From: UBA5342 sp965662645
Lineage (GTDB): Bacteria > Bacteroidota > Bacteroidia > Bacteroidales > UBA5342
NCBI GenBank assembly: GCA_965662645.1
Contig: CBFIII010000008.1
Span: 1-64,000, forward strand
Reading direction: 5' to 3'
Length of the DNA stretch: 64,000 bases
Part shown: positions 26,825 to 35,731 of the stretch, in pieces
How the letters are laid out: each line of letters begins with the position of its first letter
Position numbering within the stretch: position 1 is the stretch's first letter
The notes under the pieces: generated by a model
Told to the model about the DNA's origin: nothing
Databases searched by the model: none
The model's input: the letters and a program-made list of their open reading frames with translations, nothing else
Made by a program: the position numbers and the translations under genes

Positions 26825-29800
26825 ATGAACAGCTACTTAAGGCATAACACATTCCCCATATTAACAAATCAACGGTACCACATTTTCGTGCTACTTGCAT
26901 TGCTATTTACACTTAGCATCAAAGCTCAACACACCCTTAAAACCCCGAAATTTAATCACATTTCTGTGCGCGAAGGGCTATCGCAAAGTACAGTTTTCTG
27001 TATTACTCAAGATCAAAAGGACTTTATGTGGTTTGGTACACGAAGTGGAGGATTGAACCGCTATGATGGTTGCACATTCAAGGTATTTAAACACGACCCT
27101 AACGATAGCACAACAATTAGTAGCAACGAAGTTATTTCTATATTAGAAGATCATAAAGGTAACCTATGGGTAGGTACACGAAAAGGAGGACTCAACCGTT
27201 TTGACAAAAAAACGGAACGCTTTTTACACTACAAAACAGATAATTCAAATTATGGCACTTCAGGCAACACCATTAATGCTCTATTTCAAGATAGCAAGAA
27301 TAGAATATGGGTGGCTAGCAATGCAGGACTTGATCTCATCATAGAAGGACAGTTTATAAAAAACAAAATCCCCAAACTACAACAGAAATACATAGGCGCC
27401 ATTGCTGAAGACGCTAAAGGAAAGATATGTATCACAGATAAAAAAGGACTTTATATCTATAATGAAAAAACGGAAGAATTAAAATATCACCCCTTTAACG
27501 AAAACAGTACTGATCCTCTTAACAGCGACTATTCGGGTCCATTATACGTTGACAAACAAGGGCAGATATGGCTCGGCACAACTAGCGGCGTTAAACTTTT
27601 TTCACAAGACTCACTGCACTCCCCCTTTGAATCTTTTTCTAGTAAACAGCCTATTCCAGACGCTGAAACCCGATGTATCCATCAAGATGCCAACGGTAAT
27701 TTGTGGTTTGGGACTATCACTGGATTATTTCGCTACAATCCAAAAGATAAAGACCTCCAACGGTTTACAAAAGATGATAATAATGCCCAAAGCTTAAGTC
27801 ATAGTTCCATTTATTCATTATATGAAGATGCTACCGGTATATTATGGATAGGGACTTGGGGTGGTGGAGTTAATATGCTCTCTCCTAAACTCTTTAAATT
27901 TGAACACTTCAATCATCAGTATTATAATGCCAACAGTATAAGCAACAATTGTGTCAGTTCTTTTGCCGAAGACGAAAATGGCATATGGATTGGAACAGAA
28001 TCTGGAGGAGTCAATTATTTACCCCATAATTCTATCATATTTGAGGTGATAAAAAAGCATGATGGCTCAATAAACACCCTGAACAGCGACCATATTAAAA
28101 CCTTACTCAAAAGCAACTCTAAGCAACTTTACATAGGTTCCTATGGGGGAGGTTTAAGCTCTATCAACCCCAAAAACCATCACTTAAAACACCTTATTAC
28201 CAATGAGAAGGTCTTTACATTAGCCGAACATCCCAAGGGCATAATATGGGTTGGCACCCTTAACGGCTTATACCGATATAATGAAGAAACGGGAAATATA
28301 AAACGTTACCTCAACGCCCCCAAAGACTCTTTATCTATTGCTCACAACTTCATAACATCCCTATTTGTCACTTCAAACAACACGCTTTGGTTAGGAACAA
28401 AAGAAGCGGGATTGATGAAATACATAGAAGAAAAGGATCACTTTCTACGTTTTAGCAACACTCCACACGACAGCACCAGTCTTTTGAGTAATTACGTCAT
28501 CACCATGGAAGAAGACATCAATGGCAATTTACTCATAGGCACCAATAATGGGATTAGCATTTACAATCCGATATATCAAAATTTCGAAAATCTAACAATA
28601 ACAGATCTACCGGATAAAAACATCAATGGTATTATTTGCGATAAAAATAACAACTACTGGATATCTACCAATAAAGGAATTACTAAATATTCGCACCAGG
28701 GAACACCTGTTAATTATGACATTAATGACGGACTTCAAAGCAATGAGTTTAATCGCAACGCCTCCTTTCAGGATAAGCAGGGCAACATTTACTTTGGTGG
28801 AATAAACGGATTTAACAGGTTTAATCCCAATCAAGTCCCCATCAATAATGAAATTCCTAAAATCAAAATCACCAATTTTAAAATTTCTAATCAGAATATA
28901 AGTCCCGAGAGCGAACAATCTCCTTTAATAGAACACATTACCGAAACAAAAGAAATTGTATTAAATCACGATCAAAATGATTTTAGTTTTGAATTTGTAG
29001 CCTTAAACTATATCGTTCCTCAAAAAAATCAATACGCCTACAAACTGGAGGGTTACAATAATGCTTGGATCTATTGTGGCAATCAAAAAATAGCCAACTA
29101 CACCAGCTTAAGACCAGGACATTACACCTTTGTAGTAAAGGGAGCAAACAATGACAACATATGGAATGAAGAAGGAACCTCTATACGCATATATATCAAA
29201 CAACCCTTTTGGAAAACCCCTTTTGCCTATACGCTTTATGCCCTACTACTACTGACGCTACTTCTCCTACTTAGGTGGCTTATCACTATGCGCATAAAAC
29301 AAAACAACACCTTAGATCTAGAACGCATGGAGAAAAAGCAATTGGAGGAACTTAATCAAATGAAACTGCGCTTCTTCACTAATATCGCACATGAATTCCG
29401 CACCCCTCTCACTCTAATCTCTGGACCATTACAAGAACTAGAGCACCTATATCTCCACAATCAGGAACAATCATACTTAATTGATGTTGTGCAAAATAAT
29501 GTCAGACGACTCCTATATTTAGTAGAAGAATTATTGGATTTTAGAAAGACTGGAAATAAAAAAATACAACTATGCATTAAACAAGTATCAATGATCGACT
29601 TTATTGAAAATACATTGGCGTGCTTTCGTGAAAATGCCATTAAGAAAAACATAATTTTAGAATTTAACCATCCCATAGATCCTACGACAACCGCTTTTTT
29701 TGACCAAGGCGTAATGGATAAAATATTATTCAACCTTCTTTCAAATGCCCTAAAATATACCCCTACAGATGGCAACATCACCGTCACACTTGAAGGTGAT

Positions 29801-30904
29801 GAACAAGAAGCTATTATCAAGGTTAAGGATTCGGGAGAAGGCATTGCAGAAAAAGATATAGATAAAATCTTTGATCGTTTTTACCAAGGTGAAAATAGTC
29901 AAGCTAAACTACGAGGCTCAGGCATTGGTTTGGCTTATGCACAAAGACTAGTTGAAGCACACAAAGGTCAAATAAGTGTAGAAAGCGCCTACAACAGAGG
30001 CACAACCTTTACCGTAAAAATCCCCATTCAGGAAAAGATTTATGCCGACGAAGAAAAACAAGATAATAGTCAACCCTTTGTTACAAATAAACACCTGCCC
30101 ACTCAAAAGACAATCATTCCTGAGGAAAGCTGTATATCAAATAAAAACACAGAGCCCTATCAAATGCTTATTGTAGAAGACAATAAAGAGCTCAATGCTT
30201 ATCTGGCTTTTCATTTCAAAGCCTATAAGATTGAAACCGCCTTTAATGGTAAAGAAGGCCTAGAAAAAGCGACAAAAAGCATTCCAGACATCATCATTTC
30301 GGACATTATGATGCCTGAGATGAATGGCTTAGTGATGTGTGAGAAAATTAAGAATCAATTTCTCACTTCCCATATTCCTATTATTTTGCTAACAGCTAAA
30401 TCTGAGACTGACTATAAGATAGAGGGCTTACAGTACGGTGCAGATGCCTATATCGAAAAACCTTTTGAAAATAAACTACTTGAAGCCACAATCCAAAACA
30501 TTCTAAAACAACGCGAAAAATTAAGACTTCGCCTAGATAACAACACTGAAATCAGCCTAACAAAAGAAAAACTAAACCAACACGACCAACGATTCATCGA
30601 GACAGTGAACAAAACCATTAAAGAACAACTTAATAATTCAGAATTCTCAGTTGAAACACTAGCTGAAACACTGGGAATGAGTCGAAGTCAATTATTCCGC
30701 AAATTCAAAGCACTGTACCAATTTTCACCCAGTGAGACCTTACGTATAGAAAGGCTCAACTATGCCAAACAATTGATTGCCGATAAGATTTACAACATTA
30801 ATGAGATATCTGACATGACCGGATTCAGTAGCACCTCCTACTTTATCACCTCTTTTAAAAAATATTTTGGCATCACCCCTACCGATTACCTAAAAAAACG
30901 CTAA
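26825..30904 (+). CDS. Hybrid two-component system (sensor kinase + receiver + AraC regulator)
   Basis: One-protein PUL activator sensing a periplasmic oligosaccharide. Signal sequence (FVLLALLFTLSIKAQ), then two seven-bladed propellers of Reg_prop repeats (about 35-690; repeated LWxGT/IWIGT and GGLNRYD motifs), a Y_Y_Y Ig-like domain (about 725-795), a single membrane helix (about 800-822), HisKA (HEFRTPL, His856), HATPase (NLLSNALKYTP, GSGIGLAYAQRLV), receiver (ISDIMMPEMNG, Asp1160) and a C-terminal AraC-type HTH (SRSQLFRKFKAL, TSYFITSFKKYFGITPTDY). I prefer the ATG at 26825; a GTG four codons upstream (26813) is in frame. It is divergent from the minus-strand hydrolase run and upstream of the second TonB receptor, so both are its likely targets. 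Confidence 0.97.
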   Translation: MNSYLRHNTFPILTNQRYHIFVLLALLFTLSIKAQHTLKTPKFNHISVREGLSQSTVFCITQDQKDFMWFGTRSGGLNRYDGCTFKVFKHDPNDSTTISSNEVISILEDHKGNLWVGTRKGGLNRFDKKTERFLHYKTDNSNYGTSGNTINALFQDSKNRIWVASNAGLDLIIEGQFIKNKIPKLQQKYIGAIAEDAKGKICITDKKGLYIYNEKTEELKYHPFNENSTDPLNSDYSGPLYVDKQGQIWLGTTSGVKLFSQDSLHSPFESFSSKQPIPDAETRCIHQDANGNLWFGTITGLFRYNPKDKDLQRFTKDDNNAQSLSHSSIYSLYEDATGILWIGTWGGGVNMLSPKLFKFEHFNHQYYNANSISNNCVSSFAEDENGIWIGTESGGVNYLPHNSIIFEVIKKHDGSINTLNSDHIKTLLKSNSKQLYIGSYGGGLSSINPKNHHLKHLITNEKVFTLAEHPKGIIWVGTLNGLYRYNEETGNIKRYLNAPKDSLSIAHNFITSLFVTSNNTLWLGTKEAGLMKYIEEKDHFLRFSNTPHDSTSLLSNYVITMEEDINGNLLIGTNNGISIYNPIYQNFENLTITDLPDKNINGIICDKNNNYWISTNKGITKYSHQGTPVNYDINDGLQSNEFNRNASFQDKQGNIYFGGINGFNRFNPNQVPINNEIPKIKITNFKISNQNISPESEQSPLIEHITETKEIVLNHDQNDFSFEFVALNYIVPQKNQYAYKLEGYNNAWIYCGNQKIANYTSLRPGHYTFVVKGANNDNIWNEEGTSIRIYIKQPFWKTPFAYTLYALLLLTLLLLLRWLITMRIKQNNTLDLERMEKKQLEELNQMKLRFFTNIAHEFRTPLTLISGPLQELEHLYLHNQEQSYLIDVVQNNVRRLLYLVEELLDFRKTGNKKIQLCIKQVSMIDFIENTLACFRENAIKKNIILEFNHPIDPTTTAFFDQGVMDKILFNLLSNALKYTPTDGNITVTLEGDEQEAIIKVKDSGEGIAEKDIDKIFDRFYQGENSQAKLRGSGIGLAYAQRLVEAHKGQISVESAYNRGTTFTVKIPIQEKIYADEEKQDNSQPFVTNKHLPTQKTIIPEESCISNKNTEPYQMLIVEDNKELNAYLAFHFKAYKIETAFNGKEGLEKATKSIPDIIISDIMMPEMNGLVMCEKIKNQFLTSHIPIILLTAKSETDYKIEGLQYGADAYIEKPFENKLLEATIQNILKQREKLRLRLDNNTEISLTKEKLNQHDQRFIETVNKTIKEQLNNSEFSVETLAETLGMSRSQLFRKFKALYQFSPSETLRIERLNYAKQLIADKIYNINEISDMTGFSSTSYFITSFKKYFGITPTDYLKKR

Positions 30905-31065
30905 AAAAAACAATAGCTAGTTAATTTTTATTAATATCTCACTATCAATATATTATGTGATTTCATGCAACATAATTGAAACCCTATGCAACCAATCTGC
31001 AATATTTAAATTCATAATTAAAACAATTTGATACGCTATTGATATACGTCATTGCCTTCTACGAC

Positions 31066-31073
31066 TAATTTTG
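31066..31073 (+). promoter_or_regulatory. Candidate -7 element upstream of small ORF and TonB receptor
   Basis: TAATTTTG matches the Bacteroidota TAnnTTTG -7 element. It lies 22 bp before the small GTG ORF and 126 bp before the TonB receptor start. No convincing -33 element was found. Confidence 0.35.
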
Positions 31074-31095
31074 ACATCTCAATTAAAAGAATACC

Positions 31096-31197
31096 GTGAA
31101 GCAATTTTTTAAAAATAAAAAACTAATAGTGTTGGAGCTTATCCTAAGTATTTGTGTGATAGGATTGGCATTCTACATTGTTTACATAAGCATTTAA
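31096..31197 (+). CDS. Possible 33-residue single-pass membrane peptide
   Basis: A GTG-initiated ORF encodes a basic head (MKQFFKNKKL) followed by one strongly hydrophobic segment (VLELILSICVIGLAFYIVYI). The stop is at 31195-31197 and the TonB-receptor ATG is at 31200, so translation could be coupled. A candidate promoter element ends 22 bp upstream. The ORF is too short for statistics and has no ATG, so it may be chance. The positive-inside charge pattern and tight spacing are what make it plausible. I do not recognise a family. Confidence 0.35.
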   Translation: MKQFFKNKKLIVLELILSICVIGLAFYIVYISI

Positions 31198-31199
31198 TT

Positions 31200-34097
31200 A
31201 TGATAAAAAGTTACAAATTATTATCTGCATTTTTGGTTATACTATTCCTTAGCTCTATGACAAAAACAACACTAGCGCAAGGCAATATAAAAGGAACCAT
31301 TATAGATCGTTCTATCAACTCAAATTTACCAGGTACAGCTGTCATACTAAAAGGAAGTAATTATGGCACCATATCAGATATATACGGTAACTATACACTA
31401 ACAGGACTTTCTGAAGGTGAACACACCATACAGTATTCTTTTATAGGATACTACCCTAAAGACACCACCATTACCGTAAAAGATGGTGAAAGCCTCAACA
31501 TCAACATCACCCTAGATGTAAAAACAGTAGTAGGACAGGAAATCACCATCACCGCTCAGTTATTAGGACAATCCAAAGCCATCAACCAACAATTAAATTC
31601 AGATGCTATTGCCAATATGGTATCAGAGGATAAGTTAAAGGAGCTACCAGATGCTAACGCAGCAGAGGCTATTGGTAGGGTATCAGGGATCTCTTTGCAA
31701 CGTAATCAGGGAGAAGGACAAAAAGTAGTCATTCGCGGTCTAGAACCTCGCTTCAGTGCTATCACGGTAAATGGCATTAAAGTACCATCTAACGATCCTA
31801 ATGACAAATCAGTGGATTTATCCATGATATCACCCGAACTACTCCAAGGCATAGAGGTTTTTAAATCACCTACTCCTGATATGGACGCTGAAGCCGTAGG
31901 TGGCACGGTGAATCTATTGCTTAGCAAAGCGGCAGAAACCCCACAACTACGCATCAATGCTAGCGGAGGTTATAGTGCACTTCGTGAAGACTTTGGTAAC
32001 TATAATTTCTCAGCAGCCTACAACAGACGATTTTTTGATAATAAATTGGGTATAATAGCACAAGCGAATACTGAGCGTATCAATCGTAGTTCTGATAAGA
32101 TAAATTACTCATACAAAAACTCACAAAGCAATAACATTGATGCAATTGACTACAATAGTGTAAGACAAGAAAGAGTGAATGAGATTCGCGAGCGCGTAGG
32201 CGGTAGTGTAAATATTGATTACAAACTGGCTAATGGCGGATTAAACTTTTATTCCTTGTATAGCAATACCAACAGAGACTTTAGACAACACACAAACTAC
32301 TACAGCTATGTAGATGCTGAGGCTAATATAAACTACGACCGTTGGAAAGGCAATACAAACCTGCTATCAAATATGCTTTCGGGAAAACACACCTTAGGTA
32401 AAATAAAAACCGACTGGAGCCTCTCCTATGCTAAAACGCAAAACGAGAGAGGAACGGACTATAATATGGAATTAAGGAATACTCGACCTTTTGGAGGGAA
32501 AACATTAGATGGTACTCATCCAAACAATTGGATTAACAACTCAGAATTAGGCAATGATTCCTCTACCTACTTGTACGAAATGAGCTCTGACCAACAGGAC
32601 ATCTCAGAGTCTAACTCCACTGCCGCCTTAAACTTTGAACTTCCACTTCAATTAAATGACAACTGGACTTTAAGTCTTAAGGTGGGAGGAAAGTACAATT
32701 ACTTGAATCGTATTCGTGCCGACCAAGGCAGTTGGGAACCATGGTATTATTTTGGCATCCCAGGAAAAACCACTGCTTGGGATCCCAACTACCCATATCC
32801 TTATTCCTTGAATTCCAACAATAACAATGTCGTACAAATGAAAACCTTTGTGGACAATCCGACCAAAAGCGAAGCCTTCCTTAGTGGTACCAGCTTCTAC
32901 AACCCCATAGATGATAATGCTGCAGATAACTGGCATAATTACTTCAAAGACGACTTTCTGAGTAACCGTGCCATAGAAGTCAACAACACAGACATCACCG
33001 AAACCATAACAGCAGGTTATGCTATGGGTAAAATAAAATATAAAAATACACTCACCGTTATTGCGGGCGTAAGAGCTGAAAAATCCGATAATGAATACCA
33101 ATCTAAAATATCATCATTATCAGGTTGGGACAATTCGATAGGGACCATCTCAGACACGGTGACCACACAAAACTATACCGAATTTTTTCCTCATCTGCAT
33201 TTCAAATATGAACCTACCGATTGGTATTCCTTACGTTTATCAGCAGCAAGAACAATGGCGCGCCCCAACTACAACTACCTAGCCATTAGCGCCTATATAA
33301 ATAACAACACCAGTAAAATTACAGCAGGAAATCCTCAAGTAAAACACATGACGGCCATGAACTATGATCTTAATATGACCTTCTACAACGGCAAATATGG
33401 TTTACTCACGTTAGGCGCCTTTTATAAGGATCTGAAAAACATCTTTTATGAGGTCGAAAACCTCTACTTAATAGATGAAGAAATGGCTGCTGAGGCTGGC
33501 TGGGAAGGTAAAAAAGGCTACCAATTATCAAGCTATGACAATAGTCCCAAAGCAGAAGTCTATGGATTTGAGGTGGATCTGCAAAGCAACCTGAGTTTCT
33601 TACCTAAACCATTCAATGGCGTCGTCTTTAATGCTAACCTAACACGCCTATTCTCAAGTACTGATAAATATACTAATAAAATCATCAATACAGATTCACT
33701 TATTTCATTTAGTCCTGCCTTTGGACCACAATTTTACAGCTATACAGAATATCAGAAACGTAAAATCACGATTCCAGGACAAGTCCCCCTTATTCTAAAC
33801 TTATCTTTAGGATACGAAATAAACGGTTTTTCGGCACGTGTCTCTGGCAACTATCAGGGCATCTACCTCAGCTCCATAGGTGAGTCAACCACAGGAGTGC
33901 AAGACCGCTACCGCAATGAATTTTGGCGATGGGATTTAGCACTGAAACAAAAAATCACTAAAAATCTCGAGGTATTCTTCAATGCCAACAACCTCAATAA
34001 TATGAAAGAAATCACTACCGTGAGTGATGCAAAACGTGAAGGTAGTACCACCGTCACAGGATCGGTTTACAACCTTGGCATTCGTATCAAACTATAA
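31200..34097 (+). CDS. TonB-dependent receptor with carboxypeptidase-regulatory-like domain (no SusD partner)
   Basis: Outer-membrane active transporter. From the ATG at 31200 the protein has a clean signal peptide (LLSAFLVILFLSSMTKTTLAQ). A longer frame from TTG at 31152 adds 16 residues without signal character and overlaps the small ORF, so I reject it. The CarboxypepD-like domain (about 25-110; GTIIDRSINSNLPGTAVILKG) precedes the plug (about 140-240; ANAAEAIGRVSGISLQRN, VVIRGLEPRFSAITVNG, VFKSPTPDMDAEAVGGTVNL) and a barrel of roughly 700 residues. The plug is of the Cir/FecA-like Bacteroidota class, not SusC. The next gene, 30 bp downstream, is a T9SS beta-helix protein that may take the place of SusD. 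Confidence 0.95.
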   Translation: MIKSYKLLSAFLVILFLSSMTKTTLAQGNIKGTIIDRSINSNLPGTAVILKGSNYGTISDIYGNYTLTGLSEGEHTIQYSFIGYYPKDTTITVKDGESLNINITLDVKTVVGQEITITAQLLGQSKAINQQLNSDAIANMVSEDKLKELPDANAAEAIGRVSGISLQRNQGEGQKVVIRGLEPRFSAITVNGIKVPSNDPNDKSVDLSMISPELLQGIEVFKSPTPDMDAEAVGGTVNLLLSKAAETPQLRINASGGYSALREDFGNYNFSAAYNRRFFDNKLGIIAQANTERINRSSDKINYSYKNSQSNNIDAIDYNSVRQERVNEIRERVGGSVNIDYKLANGGLNFYSLYSNTNRDFRQHTNYYSYVDAEANINYDRWKGNTNLLSNMLSGKHTLGKIKTDWSLSYAKTQNERGTDYNMELRNTRPFGGKTLDGTHPNNWINNSELGNDSSTYLYEMSSDQQDISESNSTAALNFELPLQLNDNWTLSLKVGGKYNYLNRIRADQGSWEPWYYFGIPGKTTAWDPNYPYPYSLNSNNNNVVQMKTFVDNPTKSEAFLSGTSFYNPIDDNAADNWHNYFKDDFLSNRAIEVNNTDITETITAGYAMGKIKYKNTLTVIAGVRAEKSDNEYQSKISSLSGWDNSIGTISDTVTTQNYTEFFPHLHFKYEPTDWYSLRLSAARTMARPNYNYLAISAYINNNTSKITAGNPQVKHMTAMNYDLNMTFYNGKYGLLTLGAFYKDLKNIFYEVENLYLIDEEMAAEAGWEGKKGYQLSSYDNSPKAEVYGFEVDLQSNLSFLPKPFNGVVFNANLTRLFSSTDKYTNKIINTDSLISFSPAFGPQFYSYTEYQKRKITIPGQVPLILNLSLGYEINGFSARVSGNYQGIYLSSIGESTTGVQDRYRNEFWRWDLALKQKITKNLEVFFNANNLNNMKEITTVSDAKREGSTTVTGSVYNLGIRIKL

Positions 34098-34127
34098 TTT
34101 CTCATTATTCATTAAAAACAAATTCAA

Positions 34128-35645
34128 ATGAAACAATTTTCACGCTTATTGAAAGGTGCAGTTATTGGAAGTTTCCTAATTGCAGGGGTATCTAGCTTAA
34201 ATGCCCAACGTATGGTCGATGTACCTAATGGTAAGAACCTGTCAGATTTCATCTATGCCGACACCACAGCCACAGGAGATCGTGTAGATGATAACACTTG
34301 GTATATACTTGAACGTGGGGGCATTTACCCCGTATCTAAATCATTACAATTACCAGTGCCCTTGCAAATTAAAACAAAAGATGGTGATGGAGCTTTAGCC
34401 TATATCTTTCCGCTAAAAAACAGCACCGGTTCTTATCCTACATTGATACAGAACAATAGTGATATTACTTTAGAATCGGTGTATATCACCAACCTTAATG
34501 GCGCAGGTAATCAGCCTAAATGGGGCGGTTTCCGTGCACAAGGCGAAAACACTAAAGTAACGCTTACGGGTTGTTATGTAGAATGGGACAAAGCAAGTGC
34601 TATTCAAATTCGCGCTAACGGGGTGTCTGTAACTATGGAAAACTGTCGTTTCGGAAAGTTTGGTGATTACAAGGCATACAACGGTAATGGTCGTATTATC
34701 GATGCCCGCGAATTTAACATGGACGAAATAGTGATTCGTAACTGTACTTTTTATTACCTAGCAGACCGTATCATTCGTAACATGCAAGGCGGTACTATTA
34801 ATTCATTCATCTTTGACCATAATACTGGAGCACATATTCAAGGTTTCCATGGTCTGTTCCATATGGGTAAAGTGAAGTATTGCCAAATCACCAACAACCT
34901 TATTTTGAATCCTAAATACATGGGTAATCACCCTAATGTAAGTGAGCAAACAGGTCCTGCACCAGATAATGAAAACCATTATTTAGTAACTGCAGATACT
35001 ATTTTAGCCGAAACACAATTCAAAATTCACCATAACAACTTTGCTTATGAACAAGATGTATTGGATATGTTTGCTGCCAACGACACCGTAAGCAAAGCAG
35101 AAGTACTAGCTCCTATCGTAGCCGCTGCAATGGGGTCTGAAGCTGCTAATGCAACCCTAGAAGAAGAAGTGATCGCATTCACAAGTATGCCTGCACTTCC
35201 AAAAGAGTACATGTATGCGCTTTTCACTCGACCTGCTGAAATGCCTGACAACTGCCCAGATAATATTGGCATTGCAGCCATTGATGCAACCTACCCTTCA
35301 ACAGCTACATCATATACTGCAGCAGAAGGTGGTAAACCATTAGGTGACCTTAACTGGTTCCCTACATTTAATGCTATCAACAATATAGCAATGGATAAAG
35401 CAATGATCAACTTGTATCCAAATCCAGCAAACGGTATGATATATTTCAACACAAATTTAAAGATATCAGCTGCCGCATCGTTTACAATTATGGACCTTAC
35501 AGGTAAGATTCTACAAGAAAACAACCTAAGTATATCTAATGGCACCAACCAAATTGACATTAGTAACTTACCTAACGGCATATATATTTATAATGTAACT
35601 GGCGAACAGATAAAAACAAGTGGAAAATTCAGTGTTTCCAAATAA
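34128..35645 (+). CDS. T9SS-secreted right-handed beta-helix protein
   Basis: Surface or extracellular protein of unproven role. Signal peptide (GAVIGSFLIAGVSSLNAQ), then a parallel beta-helix (about 90-270; repeats such as VTLTGCYVEWDKASAIQIRANGVS, MENCRFGKFGDY, VIRNCTFYYL, ITNNLILNP) resembling DUF4957/DUF5123-type proteins, and a C-terminal T9SS sorting domain (INLYPNPANGMIYFN ... NGIYIYNVTGE). I see none of the calcium or Arg/Lys motifs that would let me call it a PL6 or PL1 lyase. It follows a TonB receptor by 30 bp and ends at a strong terminator. A glycan-binding partner of that receptor is a reasonable guess; an enzyme cannot be excluded. Confidence 0.7.
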   Translation: MKQFSRLLKGAVIGSFLIAGVSSLNAQRMVDVPNGKNLSDFIYADTTATGDRVDDNTWYILERGGIYPVSKSLQLPVPLQIKTKDGDGALAYIFPLKNSTGSYPTLIQNNSDITLESVYITNLNGAGNQPKWGGFRAQGENTKVTLTGCYVEWDKASAIQIRANGVSVTMENCRFGKFGDYKAYNGNGRIIDAREFNMDEIVIRNCTFYYLADRIIRNMQGGTINSFIFDHNTGAHIQGFHGLFHMGKVKYCQITNNLILNPKYMGNHPNVSEQTGPAPDNENHYLVTADTILAETQFKIHHNNFAYEQDVLDMFAANDTVSKAEVLAPIVAAAMGSEAANATLEEEVIAFTSMPALPKEYMYALFTRPAEMPDNCPDNIGIAAIDATYPSTATSYTAAEGGKPLGDLNWFPTFNAINNIAMDKAMINLYPNPANGMIYFNTNLKISAAASFTIMDLTGKILQENNLSISNGTNQIDISNLPNGIYIYNVTGEQIKTSGKFSVSK

Positions 35646-35667
35646 TTAGACCAGTACACGATTAATC

Positions 35668-35703
35668 AAAAGCACCTCATCACAGTATGGTGAGGTGCTT
35701 TTT
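35668..35703 (+). terminator. Rho-independent terminator after the T9SS beta-helix gene
   Basis: Stem AAAAGCACCTCA / TGAGGTGCTTTTT (35668-35679 with 35691-35703) closes on an 11-nt loop and runs into T. It lies 22 bp past the stop codon and 28 bp before the GH88 gene. Confidence 0.9.
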
Positions 35704-35731
35704 CTCTATTCAAAACTAACGTTAACAGACA

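Noticed and set aside
31152..31200. TTG-initiated N-terminal extension of the TonB receptor
   Set aside because: The extra 16 residues destroy a clean signal peptide that starts at the ATG at 31200.
34128..35645. PL6-type alginate lyase for the T9SS beta-helix protein
   Set aside because: The beta-helix repeats are there, but I could not find the family's catalytic Lys/Arg pair or calcium site.
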